Positions 25,670-36,011 of a DNA stretch of 64,000 nt are shown piece by piece. The DNA comes from Nocardia brasiliensis NBRC 14402 (GTDB lineage: Bacteria > Actinomycetota > Actinomycetes > Mycobacteriales > Mycobacteriaceae). Numbering within the stretch: the stretch's first letter is position 1; every line of letters begins with the position of its first letter. Position numbers and translations under genes: made by a program. Under the pieces are notes generated by a model. The model was given only the letters and a program-made list of their open reading frames with translations. It was not told where the DNA came from and did not search any database. The stretch is taken from positions 31,684 through 95,683 of the forward strand of contig NZ_BAFT02000004.1 of the NCBI RefSeq assembly GCF_000308475.2. Reading direction: 5' to 3'.

Positions 25670-25921
25670 ATGAAGAAGACCTTCGCCGCCCTTACCCTCG
25701 CCACCGCGGCCGCATTCACCCTGGCCCCGGCCACCGCGAACGCTTCGCCGGGCAGCGGCCCGGGCTGGGACCGTCCGATCCCGCCCGCGAGCCCCGCCTG
25801 CCTGGCCATCCGGCCCACCCTGGACGGTTTCGCAGCCTCGATCTACGACAACGCGGTCCTGCACAACATCGTCATCCCGCCGATCAACCTGGTGCTGCGC
25901 GCCGTATGCCAGGACCGCTGA
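25670..25921 (+). CDS. Small secreted protein, 83 aa
   Basis: A signal peptide of ~25 residues (MKKTFAALTLATAAAFTLAP, cut after TANA-S) precedes a ~58-residue mature part with two cysteines that may pair. GGAGG lies five bases before the ATG. Similar tiny secreted proteins are common in Nocardia and Mycobacterium, with no known function. Confidence 0.8.
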   Translation: MKKTFAALTLATAAAFTLAPATANASPGSGPGWDRPIPPASPACLAIRPTLDGFAASIYDNAVLHNIVIPPINLVLRAVCQDR

Positions 25922-26124
25922 CCCGGTCCATTCGAAACCCCTGGCCGCGTAGGCCGGTTCGCTCCGTCCGGCGACCGGTCTACTGGTCTGGAAGTGCACA
26001 CGCGGCCGGCGCGTGCTGGAATCAGCAGCCCGCCCGGTCCAAGTCCAAGCCGAGTTCGCCGCGCCTGGTGATCGAAACGCGCCGGAGGGGGTATTGCGAG
26101 TCGACCTACTAGAGGAGGTTGCTC

Positions 26125-26280
26125 ATGCATCGCGCGAACGAGGTCGACGACAACGAGACGGACGAGCCGAAGGGCGGCCGGCCGGGTCCCACTGATCAGG
26201 GGCGTGACGGGGGGATGGCGACGCGGGAGATCGCACCCGAGTTGACCGAAACCGAAGGGGCACAGGAACCCCCGGACTGA
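26125..26280 (+). CDS. Small acidic hypothetical protein, 51 aa
   Basis: A short gene with a very strong ribosome site (AGAGGAGG, seven bases before the ATG). The product (MHRANEVDDNETDEPKGGRP, then TDQGRDGG and an acidic end EGAQEPPD) is hydrophilic and probably disordered. No family recognised. The ribosome site is the main support. Confidence 0.55.
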   Translation: MHRANEVDDNETDEPKGGRPGPTDQGRDGGMATREIAPELTETEGAQEPPD

Positions 26281-26437
26281 GCGAGCGCGGGCCGGGCACG
26301 ACCGGATCCGTCTCGCGGCATCGCGTCGATCCGGGCTGACCTGGATCGATATCGGGGGGTTCCCGGATCCCGCGACCGGTCGTGGCTACCTACGCTGAAA
26401 CTTCATCTCGACTTTCGGAAGGGCGGGGCCGAAAATC

Positions 26438-27217
26438 ATGTCCGAGCAGATCATCGACAGTTCCCGAGCGCTGCGCGGCACGGCAGCGGGCGTGCTCGCC
26501 GTACTGGGCAGTATCTGCGCGATCGCCGCCGGAATGATCCAGTGGCGGCAGGACATTCCGCGTGGCGATGCCCTCGACGTTCTGGCCTACGTCGAGGGTC
26601 GCCCGTGGTTTCTCGCCGCGTACCTGGGCATCATCGGGATGATCTGCTGGGCGGTCGCGTTGTCGACGGCCGGCCGGGCGCTGGCCGATCCCCACGCCCG
26701 TGCGCTCGCACGGATGGTCGATCCGATCATGTTCGTCGGTGTCGCGGTGTTCTCGGTCGATTACGCCCACGATGGGGTCACGACCGGCGTGCTGGCCGGG
26801 CAGTGGGCCGACGGCGACCGCACGGCGGCGCAGGCGCAGGCCGCTTACCAGGTCGTCGAGGGACTCGTGGGCGGGACCACCATGCTCGCCCATGTCCTGA
26901 TCGGGTCGGCGCTCACCGGTTACGCGGTCGCTCTGCTGCGCAGCCGCCAATTCTCCCCCACCCTGTGCTGGTTCGGGATCGTGCTCTCGTTCGGCTGGTT
27001 CGCCGGTGGGTCGGCGCTGTTCCTGCGCCTGCCGGGAGCCGGCTTCGAGTTCTTGCTCCCGTTCACCAGTGCGGTGACGATCTGGCTCGCAGTGCTCGGA
27101 ACCATGTTGCTGCGCAACGCATCCAGAGGCGTAAGCCAGTCGGCCGCCTTCAGCGCATTGCCTCCAGTTCGTCGAGGAAACGGTCGGTGGCGGTGGTTTT
27201 GGCTCGGGGGGCGGTGA
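26438..27217 (+). CDS. Polytopic membrane protein, 259 aa
   Basis: About six hydrophobic helices are visible (for example LAVLGSICAIAAGMIQW, FLAAYLGIIGMICWAVAL, FGIVLSFGWFAGGSALF). It resembles DUF4386-type proteins only in general outline, so no function is given. The last ~20 residues overlap the end of the truncated b-delta gene on the other strand by 68 bases, a rare amount of convergent overlap that might reflect the deletion that shortened that gene. Confidence 0.7.
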   Translation: MSEQIIDSSRALRGTAAGVLAVLGSICAIAAGMIQWRQDIPRGDALDVLAYVEGRPWFLAAYLGIIGMICWAVALSTAGRALADPHARALARMVDPIMFVGVAVFSVDYAHDGVTTGVLAGQWADGDRTAAQAQAAYQVVEGLVGGTTMLAHVLIGSALTGYAVALLRSRQFSPTLCWFGIVLSFGWFAGGSALFLRLPGAGFEFLLPFTSAVTIWLAVLGTMLLRNASRGVSQSAAFSALPPVRRGNGRWRWFWLGGR

Positions 27218-27647
27218 AGTGGGTGCGTACTTGTTGTTCGGTGCGGGTCAGTACGGCGGTGTGCAGGGTGGTGCGGAGTTCACGGGTCAGTTCGGTGCGT
27301 AGGCGGGCCAGGCGTGCGTGGCCGGAACTGTGCTGCCGCAACGCTTCCGCTTCGGCGGCTACTCGTGATTCTTCGAGGATGTGAGCGGCGTCGGTGTGCG
27401 CGTCGTGTTCGAGATGCCGTGCGGCGATGGCGATTTGCGCCACCGCCGCCTCGTCCGCCTCGGCGGCCGCGACCACCCGGTTCGCTGCGCGCTCGCTGTC
27501 CACCAGTTGTGCTCGAACCGTGTTCTGCGCCTTCGCCATCGCGGTGGACAGCGGCGGCACAACCCATCTGACGAGCACCCAGACGATGATCGCGAAACCG
27601 AACAGCTGACTCAGGAAAACCGGCCAGTCCCAGACGATGTCGTGCAC
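27150..27647 (-). CDS. ATP synthase b-delta protein truncated to its b half
   Basis: The 165-residue product matches the N-terminal b-like half of the mycobacterial/nocardial b-delta fusion (AtpFH, ~445 residues): one membrane helix (FLSQLFGFAIIVWVLVRWVV), a long alanine- and charge-rich helix and the segment TATDRFLDELEAMR, where normal proteins continue into the delta domain. Here a stop follows at once, so the delta subunit that ties the stator to F1 is missing. The gene is last in an F0-only operon. It follows atpF by six bases. Confidence 0.82.
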   Translation of the reverse strand: MHDIVWDWPVFLSQLFGFAIIVWVLVRWVVPPLSTAMAKAQNTVRAQLVDSERAANRVVAAAEADEAAVAQIAIAARHLEHDAHTDAAHILEESRVAAEAEALRQHSSGHARLARLRTELTRELRTTLHTAVLTRTEQQVRTHFTAPRAKTTATDRFLDELEAMR

Positions 27648-27653
27648 CTGCGG

Positions 27654-28124
27654 CTACCTCCTTCCGACCTGTGCCGGGTCGGCGATGACGCGATCGGCGA
27701 GCGTCCGTGCGAGCGGTTCGACGCTGTCGTGCAGTTCCGCGCCGATCCGCTCGGCCTCGGCGCGCAACTCGATGGCCGCCTGGACCACCATGGCGTCGGC
27801 CTCTTCCTGTGCATCGGCTTTCCGCTGCGCGATCAGCGAACGCCCTTGGATCCGAGCTTGTTTCCGGATCGCGGCGGCCGCGCCTTCGGCCTCGGCGAGC
27901 GCTGACCGATAGCGCTGATCTACCTCGGCGCGCAGCGCGGCGGCCGCCCGCTCGTCCGCTTCGGTCTCGGCGACCCGCGCCTCGCGTTCTTCCAGTGCGC
28001 GATTGATCGGCGGTACCACGAAGCGCCAGATGACGCCGAGCACGGTCACGAAGATGAGCAACTCGGCGAAGAAGGTGCCGTTGGGGAGCAGGAAGTTCTC
28101 TCCGGCAGTGTTTTTCGTCGACAT
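27654..28124 (-). CDS. atpF: ATP synthase F0 subunit b
   Basis: The 156-residue protein has one N-terminal membrane helix (FFAELLIFVTVLGVIWRFVV) followed by a long charged helix with the segment PPINRALEEREARVAETEAD typical of subunit b. It would form the stator stalk with the truncated b-delta protein. It lies seven bases after atpE in the operon order a-c-b-b', as in mycobacteria. Confidence 0.9.
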   Translation of the reverse strand: MSTKNTAGENFLLPNGTFFAELLIFVTVLGVIWRFVVPPINRALEEREARVAETEADERAAAALRAEVDQRYRSALAEAEGAAAAIRKQARIQGRSLIAQRKADAQEEADAMVVQAAIELRAEAERIGAELHDSVEPLARTLADRVIADPAQVGRR

Positions 28125-28131
28125 GTCGCGC

Positions 28132-29130
<999 letters not shown>

Positions 29131-29134
<4 letters not shown>

Positions 29135-29412
29135 GTCTGCCCCTGCAAAGCTGGTCGCCGGACCCGGAACAGCCGGGCGGCGTGGAATACCGCGAGGCCG
29201 AAGAACACGCCCACGCCGGGCGCCCCGGCCAGGAATGCGATTGCGATCGAAACCACGGTCAGCACAAGCAATCTCGTCATCGACAGCAAGACCAGCCGCC
29301 CGCTCGTCACGTCGTCGTCCACGATGCGGGTGAGCGCCCGCCGCGTCCACATGGCATTTCCCCACCCGAGCGCGAGTCCCGCGCAGAAGTACATCGCTGT
29401 TGTCATCATCAC
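29131..29412 (-). CDS. AtpI/AtpR-like membrane protein, 93 aa
   Basis: First gene of the F0 operon. Three hydrophobic helices and basic ends ([20 protein letters not shown], then [17 protein letters not shown]) resemble the AtpR protein of N-type ATPases and, more loosely, AtpI, both of which assist c-ring assembly. It is shorter than the ~160-residue protein before atpB in mycobacteria. GTG start with GGGGAGG upstream; ATG three bases later is an alternative. Confidence 0.65.
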
Positions 29413-29436
29413 CGGAGCCTCCCCTTTGAGGTCGTT

Positions 29437-29474
29437 CTACGACGTAGCATAGTTGCTACATCTCGTCGTGACAA
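29437..29474 (-). promoter_or_regulatory. F0 operon promoter with overlapping dyads
   Basis: On the minus strand TTGTCA (29474-29469) and TATGCT (29451-29446) are 17 bases apart, a well-spaced -35/-10 pair. Two dyads overlap the -10 region: GTAGCA-TAGT-TGCTAC (29444-29459) and CTACG-A-CGTAG (29437-29447). A repressor bound here would block the promoter. The repeated CTAC/GTAG steps resemble BlaI-type operators, but this is only a suggestion. Confidence 0.5.
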
Positions 29475-29561
29475 CGCTATTGACATGGGGCAGCACGATG
29501 CGATGAGATAGAGAGATGCGCGCGGCTCGACCGCGCGCCGACGGCGGCTACTCGCCCGAGG

Positions 29562-30245
29562 TCAGGGGTGTTCCCGGCGCGGCGCCTCGATGCGCACCAG
29601 TCCGGACTGGAAAGCGATGACGACGAGTTGGGCTCGGTTCTGTACGTCGAGCTTCGACATCGCTCGTTGCACGTGGGTGCGGATGGTGAGCGGGCTGACG
29701 TACATCTTTTCGGCGATGGCTTCGTTGGACAGTCCCGAGGCGACCAGCACGACCACTTCGCGTTCGCGGGCGGTGAGGATTTCGACGGGATCGCCTGCGC
29801 TGATGCGGTTTTCCGGTAGGGCGAGATAGCGGGCGATCAGGGTTCGGGTCGCGGTGGGTGAGAGCAGGGCATCGCCGGCGGCGACGGATCGGATGCCGCC
29901 CAGCAGTTCTTCGGGGCCGACGTCTTTGCCGAGGAATCCGCTGGCGCCCGCGCGAAGCGCCTGTGCCACATACTCGTCGAGCTCGAAGGTGGTCAGGATC
30001 AGCACCCTGGTCCGGCGCAGCGCGGGATCGTCGCAGATCTCCTCGGTCGCGGCCAGGCCGTCGACACCGGGCATGCGGATGTCCATGACCACCACGTCCG
30101 GCTGGGTCGAGCGAGCCAGATCGATTGCCTCGCTGCCGTTTCCGGCGATTCCGACGACCTCCATATCGGGGGCCGAATCGATCAGGAGCCGGAAGGTGCC
30201 CGTGAGCAGCGCTTGGTCGTCGGCCAGGAGAACCCGGATGGTCAT
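29562..30245 (-). CDS. NarL/LuxR-family response regulator
   Basis: Receiver domain with acidic pair LADDQ and Asp55 in VVVMDIRMP, then a LuxR helix-turn-helix (LTAREREVVVLVASGLSNEA, then SPLTIRTHVQRAMSK). 227 residues, normal size. It overlaps its kinase by four bases and lies 150 bases upstream of the F0 operon on the same strand. It may control the MMPL transporter, the F0 operon or both; that is inference from position. Confidence 0.92.
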   Translation of the reverse strand: MTIRVLLADDQALLTGTFRLLIDSAPDMEVVGIAGNGSEAIDLARSTQPDVVVMDIRMPGVDGLAATEEICDDPALRRTRVLILTTFELDEYVAQALRAGASGFLGKDVGPEELLGGIRSVAAGDALLSPTATRTLIARYLALPENRISAGDPVEILTAREREVVVLVASGLSNEAIAEKMYVSPLTIRTHVQRAMSKLDVQNRAQLVVIAFQSGLVRIEAPRREHP

Positions 30246-31468
30246 GCTGTCTTGTCCTCGAGGTCAAGGTGTTCCGAGTGCGCGAGCGGCAGTTCGGTGG
30301 TGACTTCGAATCCGCCGTCGGGGCGATGTCCGGCGTGCAGATTGCCGCCGACCGAGATGGCTCGTTCGTTCATACCGATCAGGCCGAAACTCTGACCGTC
30401 CGGCGCGGGCGGGCGCGAATCCCGGCCCCCGTCGTCGCTGACGCTGATGGTCAGCAGCAGCCGTGAGTAGACGAGGCGGACCGTGGCCGACGCGCCGGCA
30501 CCCGCGTGCTTGGTGACGTTGGTGAGTGCTTCCTGGATGATCCGGTAGGCCGTCAGGTCGGTGCCGGGCGACAGCGGACGCGGCACCCCGCTGATCGACA
30601 GCGACGGCGTCAGTCCGGTCCGTTCGAACGAGGCCAGCAGTTCGCCCAGTTGCGCGAGGCCGGGCGCAGGCGCCAGGGGGACGTCTGCGTCGCTTTCCCG
30701 GAGCAGTCCCACGCTCGCTTTCAGCTCGCGTAACGCCGCGGACGTGGTGCCGGACAGCTGGTCGAGCATCTCTTGCACCTGATCCGGCTGAATTCGCAAA
30801 AGGTATGCGGCAGTGGAGGCTTGGGCGTGCGCGAGCGCCATGTGGTGGGCCACCACATCGTGCAGTTCGCGCGCGATCCGCAGCCGCTCCGCGCTGACCC
30901 GCAGCCGCGCTTCCTCTTCGCGGGTTCGTTCGGCCAGCTCCGCGCGCGCATGCAGCGCGGCGAGGTAGTCACGCCGATTACGGCCCGCTTCGCCGAACGC
31001 GGACGCCACCAGCAGGCCGGCGATCAAGGTGATGCGGTCCCCGGTCAACAGCGGCGTGAACGAGGTGATCAACGAGGTGATCAGTAGGGCGAGCCCAGCC
31101 GACACCTGCGCGGCTTTGGCGTAACACGTTCGAGGCCAATACATTTCGATCGAATACATCGCGACGAAGGCGGCGCCCGCGCTGACGATCGACATTTCGA
31201 AACCCAGCACGCCGATCGTGATCGCGCAGCCGGTGGTGAGCAGCAGCACGCCGCGCGGGAACCGCCGCCGCCACAGCAGTGCCAGCGAGGCGACCGCCGA
31301 CAACGCGAACACGGCGGGCGATGCGGGCCGGACCACCATCGGCCCGTGCCCGTCGAGGCCCCCGGCGACCCGGCTGGCGTAGGTGGCCAACGCGCACAGC
31401 AGGACCGCGATGATCACGTCGATGGCGTGCCGGTGTCGGCGCGGCCATTGCGACCAAGCGGCGGTCAT
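30242..31468 (-). CDS. NarL-type sensor histidine kinase
   Basis: The 408-residue protein begins with several hydrophobic helices (~20-160), then a HisKA_3 helix with the phospho-His in IARELHDVVAHHMALAHAQ, and an HATPase_c domain with FGLIGMNERAISVGGNLHAG. ATG is chosen because GGAGGTGCAGG lies just before it; the frame extends slightly further. It lies between the MMPL gene and its own response regulator, all on one strand. Confidence 0.92.
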   Translation of the reverse strand: MTAAWSQWPRRHRHAIDVIIAVLLCALATYASRVAGGLDGHGPMVVRPASPAVFALSAVASLALLWRRRFPRGVLLLTTGCAITIGVLGFEMSIVSAGAAFVAMYSIEMYWPRTCYAKAAQVSAGLALLITSLITSFTPLLTGDRITLIAGLLVASAFGEAGRNRRDYLAALHARAELAERTREEEARLRVSAERLRIARELHDVVAHHMALAHAQASTAAYLLRIQPDQVQEMLDQLSGTTSAALRELKASVGLLRESDADVPLAPAPGLAQLGELLASFERTGLTPSLSISGVPRPLSPGTDLTAYRIIQEALTNVTKHAGAGASATVRLVYSRLLLTISVSDDGGRDSRPPAPDGQSFGLIGMNERAISVGGNLHAGHRPDGGFEVTTELPLAHSEHLDLEDKTA

Positions 31469-31559
31469 GCCTGCACCTCCTTGTCCCTGCACATTAACCG
31501 GCTGGTCAGGAACGTGCCGCCCGGCCGCCCCGATGGACGGCCGGACGGCGCGTGCCCGC

Positions 31560-33770
31560 TCAAACGCGAGCGGATTCCAGTTCGCGATCCGGTTCGACGG
31601 GCTGGATGTGTTTCAGCGCCTCCCCCTCGACGTCCACATTCGGCAGGATCCTCGCCAGCCACCGGGGCAGCCACCATGCCTTGTCGCCGAGCAGCGCGAG
31701 GACCGCCGGGACGAGGGTCATCCGGACGACGAACGCGTCGAAGAACACCGCCGACGCGAGCCCCAGCCCCATCATCTTGATCATCGGTTCGCCGCCGCCG
31801 ATGAATCCGGCGAACACCGCGATCATGATGGCCGCCGCGGCGGCGACTACCCGCGCGCTGTGCCGGAACCCGGTGACGATGGCGTCGTGTGCGCTCTCGC
31901 CGTGCGCGAACGCCTCCCGCATCCGGGTGACCAGGAAGACCTCGTAGTCCATCGCGAGCCCGAACACCACGCCGATCAGGAAGATCGGCATCATGCTCAT
32001 CACCGGCCCGGTCTGCTCGACGCCGAGCAGGTTCGCCAGCCAGCCCCACTGGAACACCGCGACGATCACGCCGAAAGCCGCGCCCACCGAGAGCAGGAAG
32101 CCCAGCGCCGCTTTGATCGGCACCGCGATCGAGCGGAACACGACCATCAGCAGCAGCACGGCCAGCCCGACCACGATGGCCAGGTACGGCAGCAGCGCGT
32201 CCGCCAACTTCTGCGACACGTCGATATTCATCGCGGTCGCACCGGTGACCAGCATGGTCGCCCCCGTCGCCGTCCGCAGTTCGCCTGCTGCGTCGCGCAC
32301 CGCGTGGACCAGGTCTTTGGTCTCGGTGGTGGACGGACCGGTGGCGGGCACCACGGTGAGCACCGCGGCGTCCCCGGCCTGGTTGAACGAGGCGGGCGTG
32401 ACCGACACCACGCCCTTCGTCGCGGTCAGCGTCTTCGTCGCCTGTTCTACCGCGGCCTTCGGGTCGGCGACACCCGCGACATCGATCGCGACGGTGAGCG
32501 GCCCGTTGAAACCGGGACCGAAGCCGGCCGCGAGCGCGTCGTAGGCGCGCCGCTGGGTTGTCGAGGTGGGTTGCGCTTCGTCGCCCGGCAACCCGAGTTC
32601 GAGGCTGCGCACCGGTAAGGCCAAGGCCCCCATACCGATCAGGCCGATCAGCAACACCAGCACCGGCCTGCGGACGATGACCTGAGCCCACCGCGTCCCC
32701 ATCGTGGGTTTCGCAGTCGGCCGGGCCGCGTCATCCGCGGGCCGGCCGGCGACGGTGTTCTTGCGGAAAGCCCTCGGCATGACCGCCTGCTGGAAGAACC
32801 CGAGCAGCGCGGGCAACAGCGTCAAGGCGATCACCACGGCGACGGCCACCGTGCCCGCGGCTGCCAGGCCCATCGTGGTGAGCGCGGGAATCCCGACCAC
32901 GGCGAGCCCGGCCAGCGCGATGACCACGGTGAGCCCGGCGAAAACCACCGCGGAACCCGCGGTTCCGACGGCACGGCCCGCCGCTTCCACGGCGCGGTAA
33001 CCCGCCGCGCGCTCGCTCCGATACCGCGAGACGATGAACAGCGCGTAGTCGATGCCGACCGCGAGCCCGAGCATCATCGCCAGGGTGGTGGTCGTGGTGG
33101 ACAGCCCGATCGCGACGATGGCGGCGATGCCCACACCGATCCCGATCAGGGCGGTGAGCAGGGGCAGTCCGGCGGCCGCGAACGCGCCGAAGGTGATCAG
33201 CAGAACCACGGCCGCGATGGCGATTCCGATGATCTCGGTGGCGCCGCCCATTTCCGGCTCGGCCATCAGCGCGGTCCCGCCGACCTCCACGGTGACGCCC
33301 GCGGACTTGCCCGCGTCGATCGCGTCGGTGAGCGCCGTCTTCGTCGCGTCGGTGAGGTTCTGGGTGGTTTCGCCGTAGCTGACCGTCGCATAGGCAGTCG
33401 TGCCGTCCTTGCTCACCGCACCGGTCTGGAACGGGTCGAGTACGCCCTTCACCTGGGCGCCGCTCGCGACATCGGACAGGATCTTCTCGACCGCGGCCTT
33501 GACCGGTTCGGCGCCGACCTGCTCGCCCGCGGGGGCCACGAAGACGATCCGGGCCTGCGCCCCATCGGATTTGGTGCCCGGGAAACGCGCGCCGAGCAGG
33601 TCGAAGGCCTGCTGCGATTCGGTGCCCGGGATCGAGAAGGTGTCCGGGGGCGGCTTCGGTGCGTTGAGCGCCCCGGCCACCACGGCGGCCATCACGCCCA
33701 GCCAGAGCAGCACGACCAGCCGCCGTTTCTCGAACGCGAACCGGCCCAGCCGGTAGAGGAATTTCGCCAT
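31560..33770 (-). CDS. MMPL/RND-family transporter, 736 aa
   Basis: Two sets of six membrane helices, each after a periplasmic-side loop, in the order of MMPL proteins. Typical parts are MLGLAVGIDYALFIVSRYRS in the first half and GVVFGLAMDYEVFLVTRMRE in the second, the DY pairs being the conserved proton-relay region of actinobacterial MmpL proteins. Length fits the short MmpL11/MmpL13-like class. It should export a lipid or other hydrophobic molecule using the proton gradient. It is first in a same-strand run with a two-component system, which may respond to the same signal. Confidence 0.9.
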   Translation of the reverse strand: MAKFLYRLGRFAFEKRRLVVLLWLGVMAAVVAGALNAPKPPPDTFSIPGTESQQAFDLLGARFPGTKSDGAQARIVFVAPAGEQVGAEPVKAAVEKILSDVASGAQVKGVLDPFQTGAVSKDGTTAYATVSYGETTQNLTDATKTALTDAIDAGKSAGVTVEVGGTALMAEPEMGGATEIIGIAIAAVVLLITFGAFAAAGLPLLTALIGIGVGIAAIVAIGLSTTTTTLAMMLGLAVGIDYALFIVSRYRSERAAGYRAVEAAGRAVGTAGSAVVFAGLTVVIALAGLAVVGIPALTTMGLAAAGTVAVAVVIALTLLPALLGFFQQAVMPRAFRKNTVAGRPADDAARPTAKPTMGTRWAQVIVRRPVLVLLIGLIGMGALALPVRSLELGLPGDEAQPTSTTQRRAYDALAAGFGPGFNGPLTVAIDVAGVADPKAAVEQATKTLTATKGVVSVTPASFNQAGDAAVLTVVPATGPSTTETKDLVHAVRDAAGELRTATGATMLVTGATAMNIDVSQKLADALLPYLAIVVGLAVLLLMVVFRSIAVPIKAALGFLLSVGAAFGVIVAVFQWGWLANLLGVEQTGPVMSMMPIFLIGVVFGLAMDYEVFLVTRMREAFAHGESAHDAIVTGFRHSARVVAAAAAIMIAVFAGFIGGGEPMIKMMGLGLASAVFFDAFVVRMTLVPAVLALLGDKAWWLPRWLARILPNVDVEGEALKHIQPVEPDRELESARV

Positions 33771-33830
33771 GCCGCCATGCTCGTAGGACGGTTCCGTAGT
33801 CCGCGTCGTGCGGAAGGAGGCTGTTGCGAC

Positions 33831-33846
33831 TACTGCATTCGCAGTA
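33831..33846. promoter_or_regulatory. Dyad upstream of the MMPL gene
   Basis: TACTGC-ATTC-GCAGTA is a perfect inverted repeat 61 bases before the MMPL start and about 100 bases before the pentapeptide gene. It is a candidate operator for either direction. Confidence 0.4.
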
Positions 33847-33943
33847 CGTTCTCACTGATGAACACGGCACCGGGCGGTTGCGAGCGGCGAGGCACTAGAT
33901 ACGGTGATGTCCGGTCAGTATTCGTGCGATGAGGGAAGATCAC

Positions 33944-35383
33944 ATGGTGTCGGTGGATCCCAATGCGGCTGTTCCCGTTCATGTTCCAGAACCTGGCTGG
34001 AAGCTGCTGTGGAAGACGCTCTTCGGGATGGTCGCGACGTTCGCGTTCGCGCTACCTGTGTTGATGGTGGCCGTACGCCTGATCGACGGCGGCGGCCCGT
34101 GGTGGCTGACCGGACATCACCTGGCCACGGCGCAGTGGTACGAGGCGGTCCGCAACACCGTGGCGGTCGTGGCGCTGACCGTGGCAGGCGGGGCCGCCTA
34201 TCTGGCCATTCGGCGGCAGCGCACCGCGGACTCGACGCAGCACACCGCCGCCCACGCCGTCGCGCTCCTCGCGGAAGCGAACAGACTCGCCACGGCGGCG
34301 CAGGAGATCGCCGCGAAGGCGCAGCAGACCTCGGCCGACGCACTGGTCGTCAGCAACAAGCAGTACGAATTGGCTGCCGCGCAACACGACGCGGCCGCGA
34401 TCCGCGATCTGCGCACCCGGTTCACCACCACCTCGGGACAACTCGCCCACGCCTCGCCGGCCGTCCGGATGGCGGGCGTGTACGCGATGGCGGCGCTGGC
34501 CGACGACTGGCACGCCCGCGGCAACCACGCCGAAGTGCAGGTGTGCGTCGACGTGCTCTGCGGGTATCTGCGGCTGCCCTACACGCCCGATCCCGACTGC
34601 GAACGCAGCCAGAACGGTCTCGAGGTGCGCAAGACCATCGTGCGGGTCATCGCCGCGCACCTGGTGCCCGCCGCCGAGCATTCGTGGTCGGACCGCGACT
34701 TCGATCTGACCGGGGCCTACCTGGCCGACGCCGATTTCAGCTCGTCGCAGTTCCGTGGCCGCAACACCTTCAACGACACGGTTTTCGCCGGAAAGTACGC
34801 GTCGTTCAACGGCGCGCGGTTCTTCGACAAGACCTGGTTCGAGGGCGTGACCTTCGCCGGGCCCGCCGACTTCGGCGGCGCGCGGTTCGACGAGGAGGTC
34901 TCCTACCGCAATGCCACCTTCGCCGGGCTGACCCGTTTCTCCGAAACCGAGTTCGCCGGGTCCAACACCTGGTTCGACGGCGCGACACTGGACGGCGCAA
35001 CGAGTTTCGCGGACGCGATCTTCGGCGGTGAAGGGGTCTCCTTCCACAAGACGAAGTTCCAGAAGCACACCTCGTTCATCGGCGCCGCGTTCAACGGCTG
35101 GCACACCAGTTTCGACGCGGCCGTGTTCACCGGGCCCACCATCTCCTTCGAGCGCCCCGCCGCGTGGCGGATGTTGACCTTCGACTGGGATCACGTCCCG
35201 GGCGCCCAGCCCCCAACGTGTTGCCGAACAAATGGCCGCCGGTGGTGCAACCGACCGCCTGACAGACTGAACATCACCACGAGAGGTTCAGCCGCTCTCG
35301 ACACCGAGGTGGCGAACGCCCACCCCTGCGTGTCGGCCGACCACTCCTGGGGTTCGTGGCTCAGCCCGCTCCCGCTGCGTTGA
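33944..35383 (+). CDS. Membrane-anchored pentapeptide-repeat protein, probable 3' frameshift
   Basis: Two N-terminal membrane helices (~28-50 and ~75-95) are followed by a helical region and a C-terminal run of pentapeptide repeats of the FxGAxF kind (ARFFDKTWFEGVTFAGPADF, GARFDEEVSYRNATF), which form a right-handed beta-helix. The ATG with GAGGGA eight bases upstream is chosen. After FDWDHVPGAQPP the open frame continues for ~55 residues of poor quality. In the next frame the sequence reads NVLPNKWPPVVQPTA and stops at 35262, the expected end for this family. One missing C in the C-run at 35210-35214 would explain it. So the true gene probably ends at 35262, unless the base is really lost. 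Confidence 0.75.
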   Translation: MVSVDPNAAVPVHVPEPGWKLLWKTLFGMVATFAFALPVLMVAVRLIDGGGPWWLTGHHLATAQWYEAVRNTVAVVALTVAGGAAYLAIRRQRTADSTQHTAAHAVALLAEANRLATAAQEIAAKAQQTSADALVVSNKQYELAAAQHDAAAIRDLRTRFTTTSGQLAHASPAVRMAGVYAMAALADDWHARGNHAEVQVCVDVLCGYLRLPYTPDPDCERSQNGLEVRKTIVRVIAAHLVPAAEHSWSDRDFDLTGAYLADADFSSSQFRGRNTFNDTVFAGKYASFNGARFFDKTWFEGVTFAGPADFGGARFDEEVSYRNATFAGLTRFSETEFAGSNTWFDGATLDGATSFADAIFGGEGVSFHKTKFQKHTSFIGAAFNGWHTSFDAAVFTGPTISFERPAAWRMLTFDWDHVPGAQPPTCCRTNGRRWCNRPPDRLNITTRGSAALDTEVANAHPCVSADHSWGSWLSPLPLR

Positions 35384-35427
35384 ATTGCCTCTACAGGCAC
35401 ACACCCGGCAATCTCCAGGAGCACCCG

Positions 35428-35898
35428 TTGGCTACCCCATCCACCACCAAGAAACTCGCGACGACAACTCTGCTCGTCGCCGGACTCGCCGCCCTCACCA
35501 CCCTCGTCGCACCCACCGCGAACGCGTCCAACGGCGTCGAGGGAAGTATCAGCAGTCCCGCTGCGGGCACGGTCACACTCGGGTGGCGGGTCTATATTCC
35601 CGCGGGCAGCACCGCGACCTGCGACATGGTCGTCGAGAACAGCGTCAACACCGCTGGGACGTATCGAGAATTCGACTATTCCGCGATCGGCGGCTCGGCC
35701 AATCATCAAGGCCGTTGGGTCAGTGACTCGTTCCAGACCTCGGCGCCCGCTGGTAGCACGGCGTACGGCGATGTCTACTGCACTTTCCTGAGTCCAAGCG
35801 GTCAAGCCACCACCGGTCAATGGCAAGGCAGCACAGCGGTCAAGATCGTGACCAAGGGCGGTACCCCGACTATCCCGCCGAGCGGCGGGGTGGGCTGA
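35428..35898 (+). CDS. Secreted protein of unknown function, 156 aa
   Basis: A TTG start eight bases after AGGAG gives a signal peptide (KKLATTTLLVAGLAALTTLV, cut near TANA-S). The mature part is Ser/Gly/Thr-rich with two cysteines (ATCDMVVEN and VYCTFLSP) that may form a disulphide and a beta-sandwich-like pattern. No family recognised. Longer in-frame start exists but would put extra sequence before the signal peptide. Confidence 0.7.
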   Translation: MATPSTTKKLATTTLLVAGLAALTTLVAPTANASNGVEGSISSPAAGTVTLGWRVYIPAGSTATCDMVVENSVNTAGTYREFDYSAIGGSANHQGRWVSDSFQTSAPAGSTAYGDVYCTFLSPSGQATTGQWQGSTAVKIVTKGGTPTIPPSGGVG

Positions 35899-36011
35899 AC
35901 ATTTCCGGCCCGGCGGGCGGATTCCGAGGACAACGCCGTACGAAATAGCTACTCTCCGAAGAAATTACGAGGGGCCAGGGTGTGACCTGCCGCTCGAGGT
36001 CGGAGGTCGAA

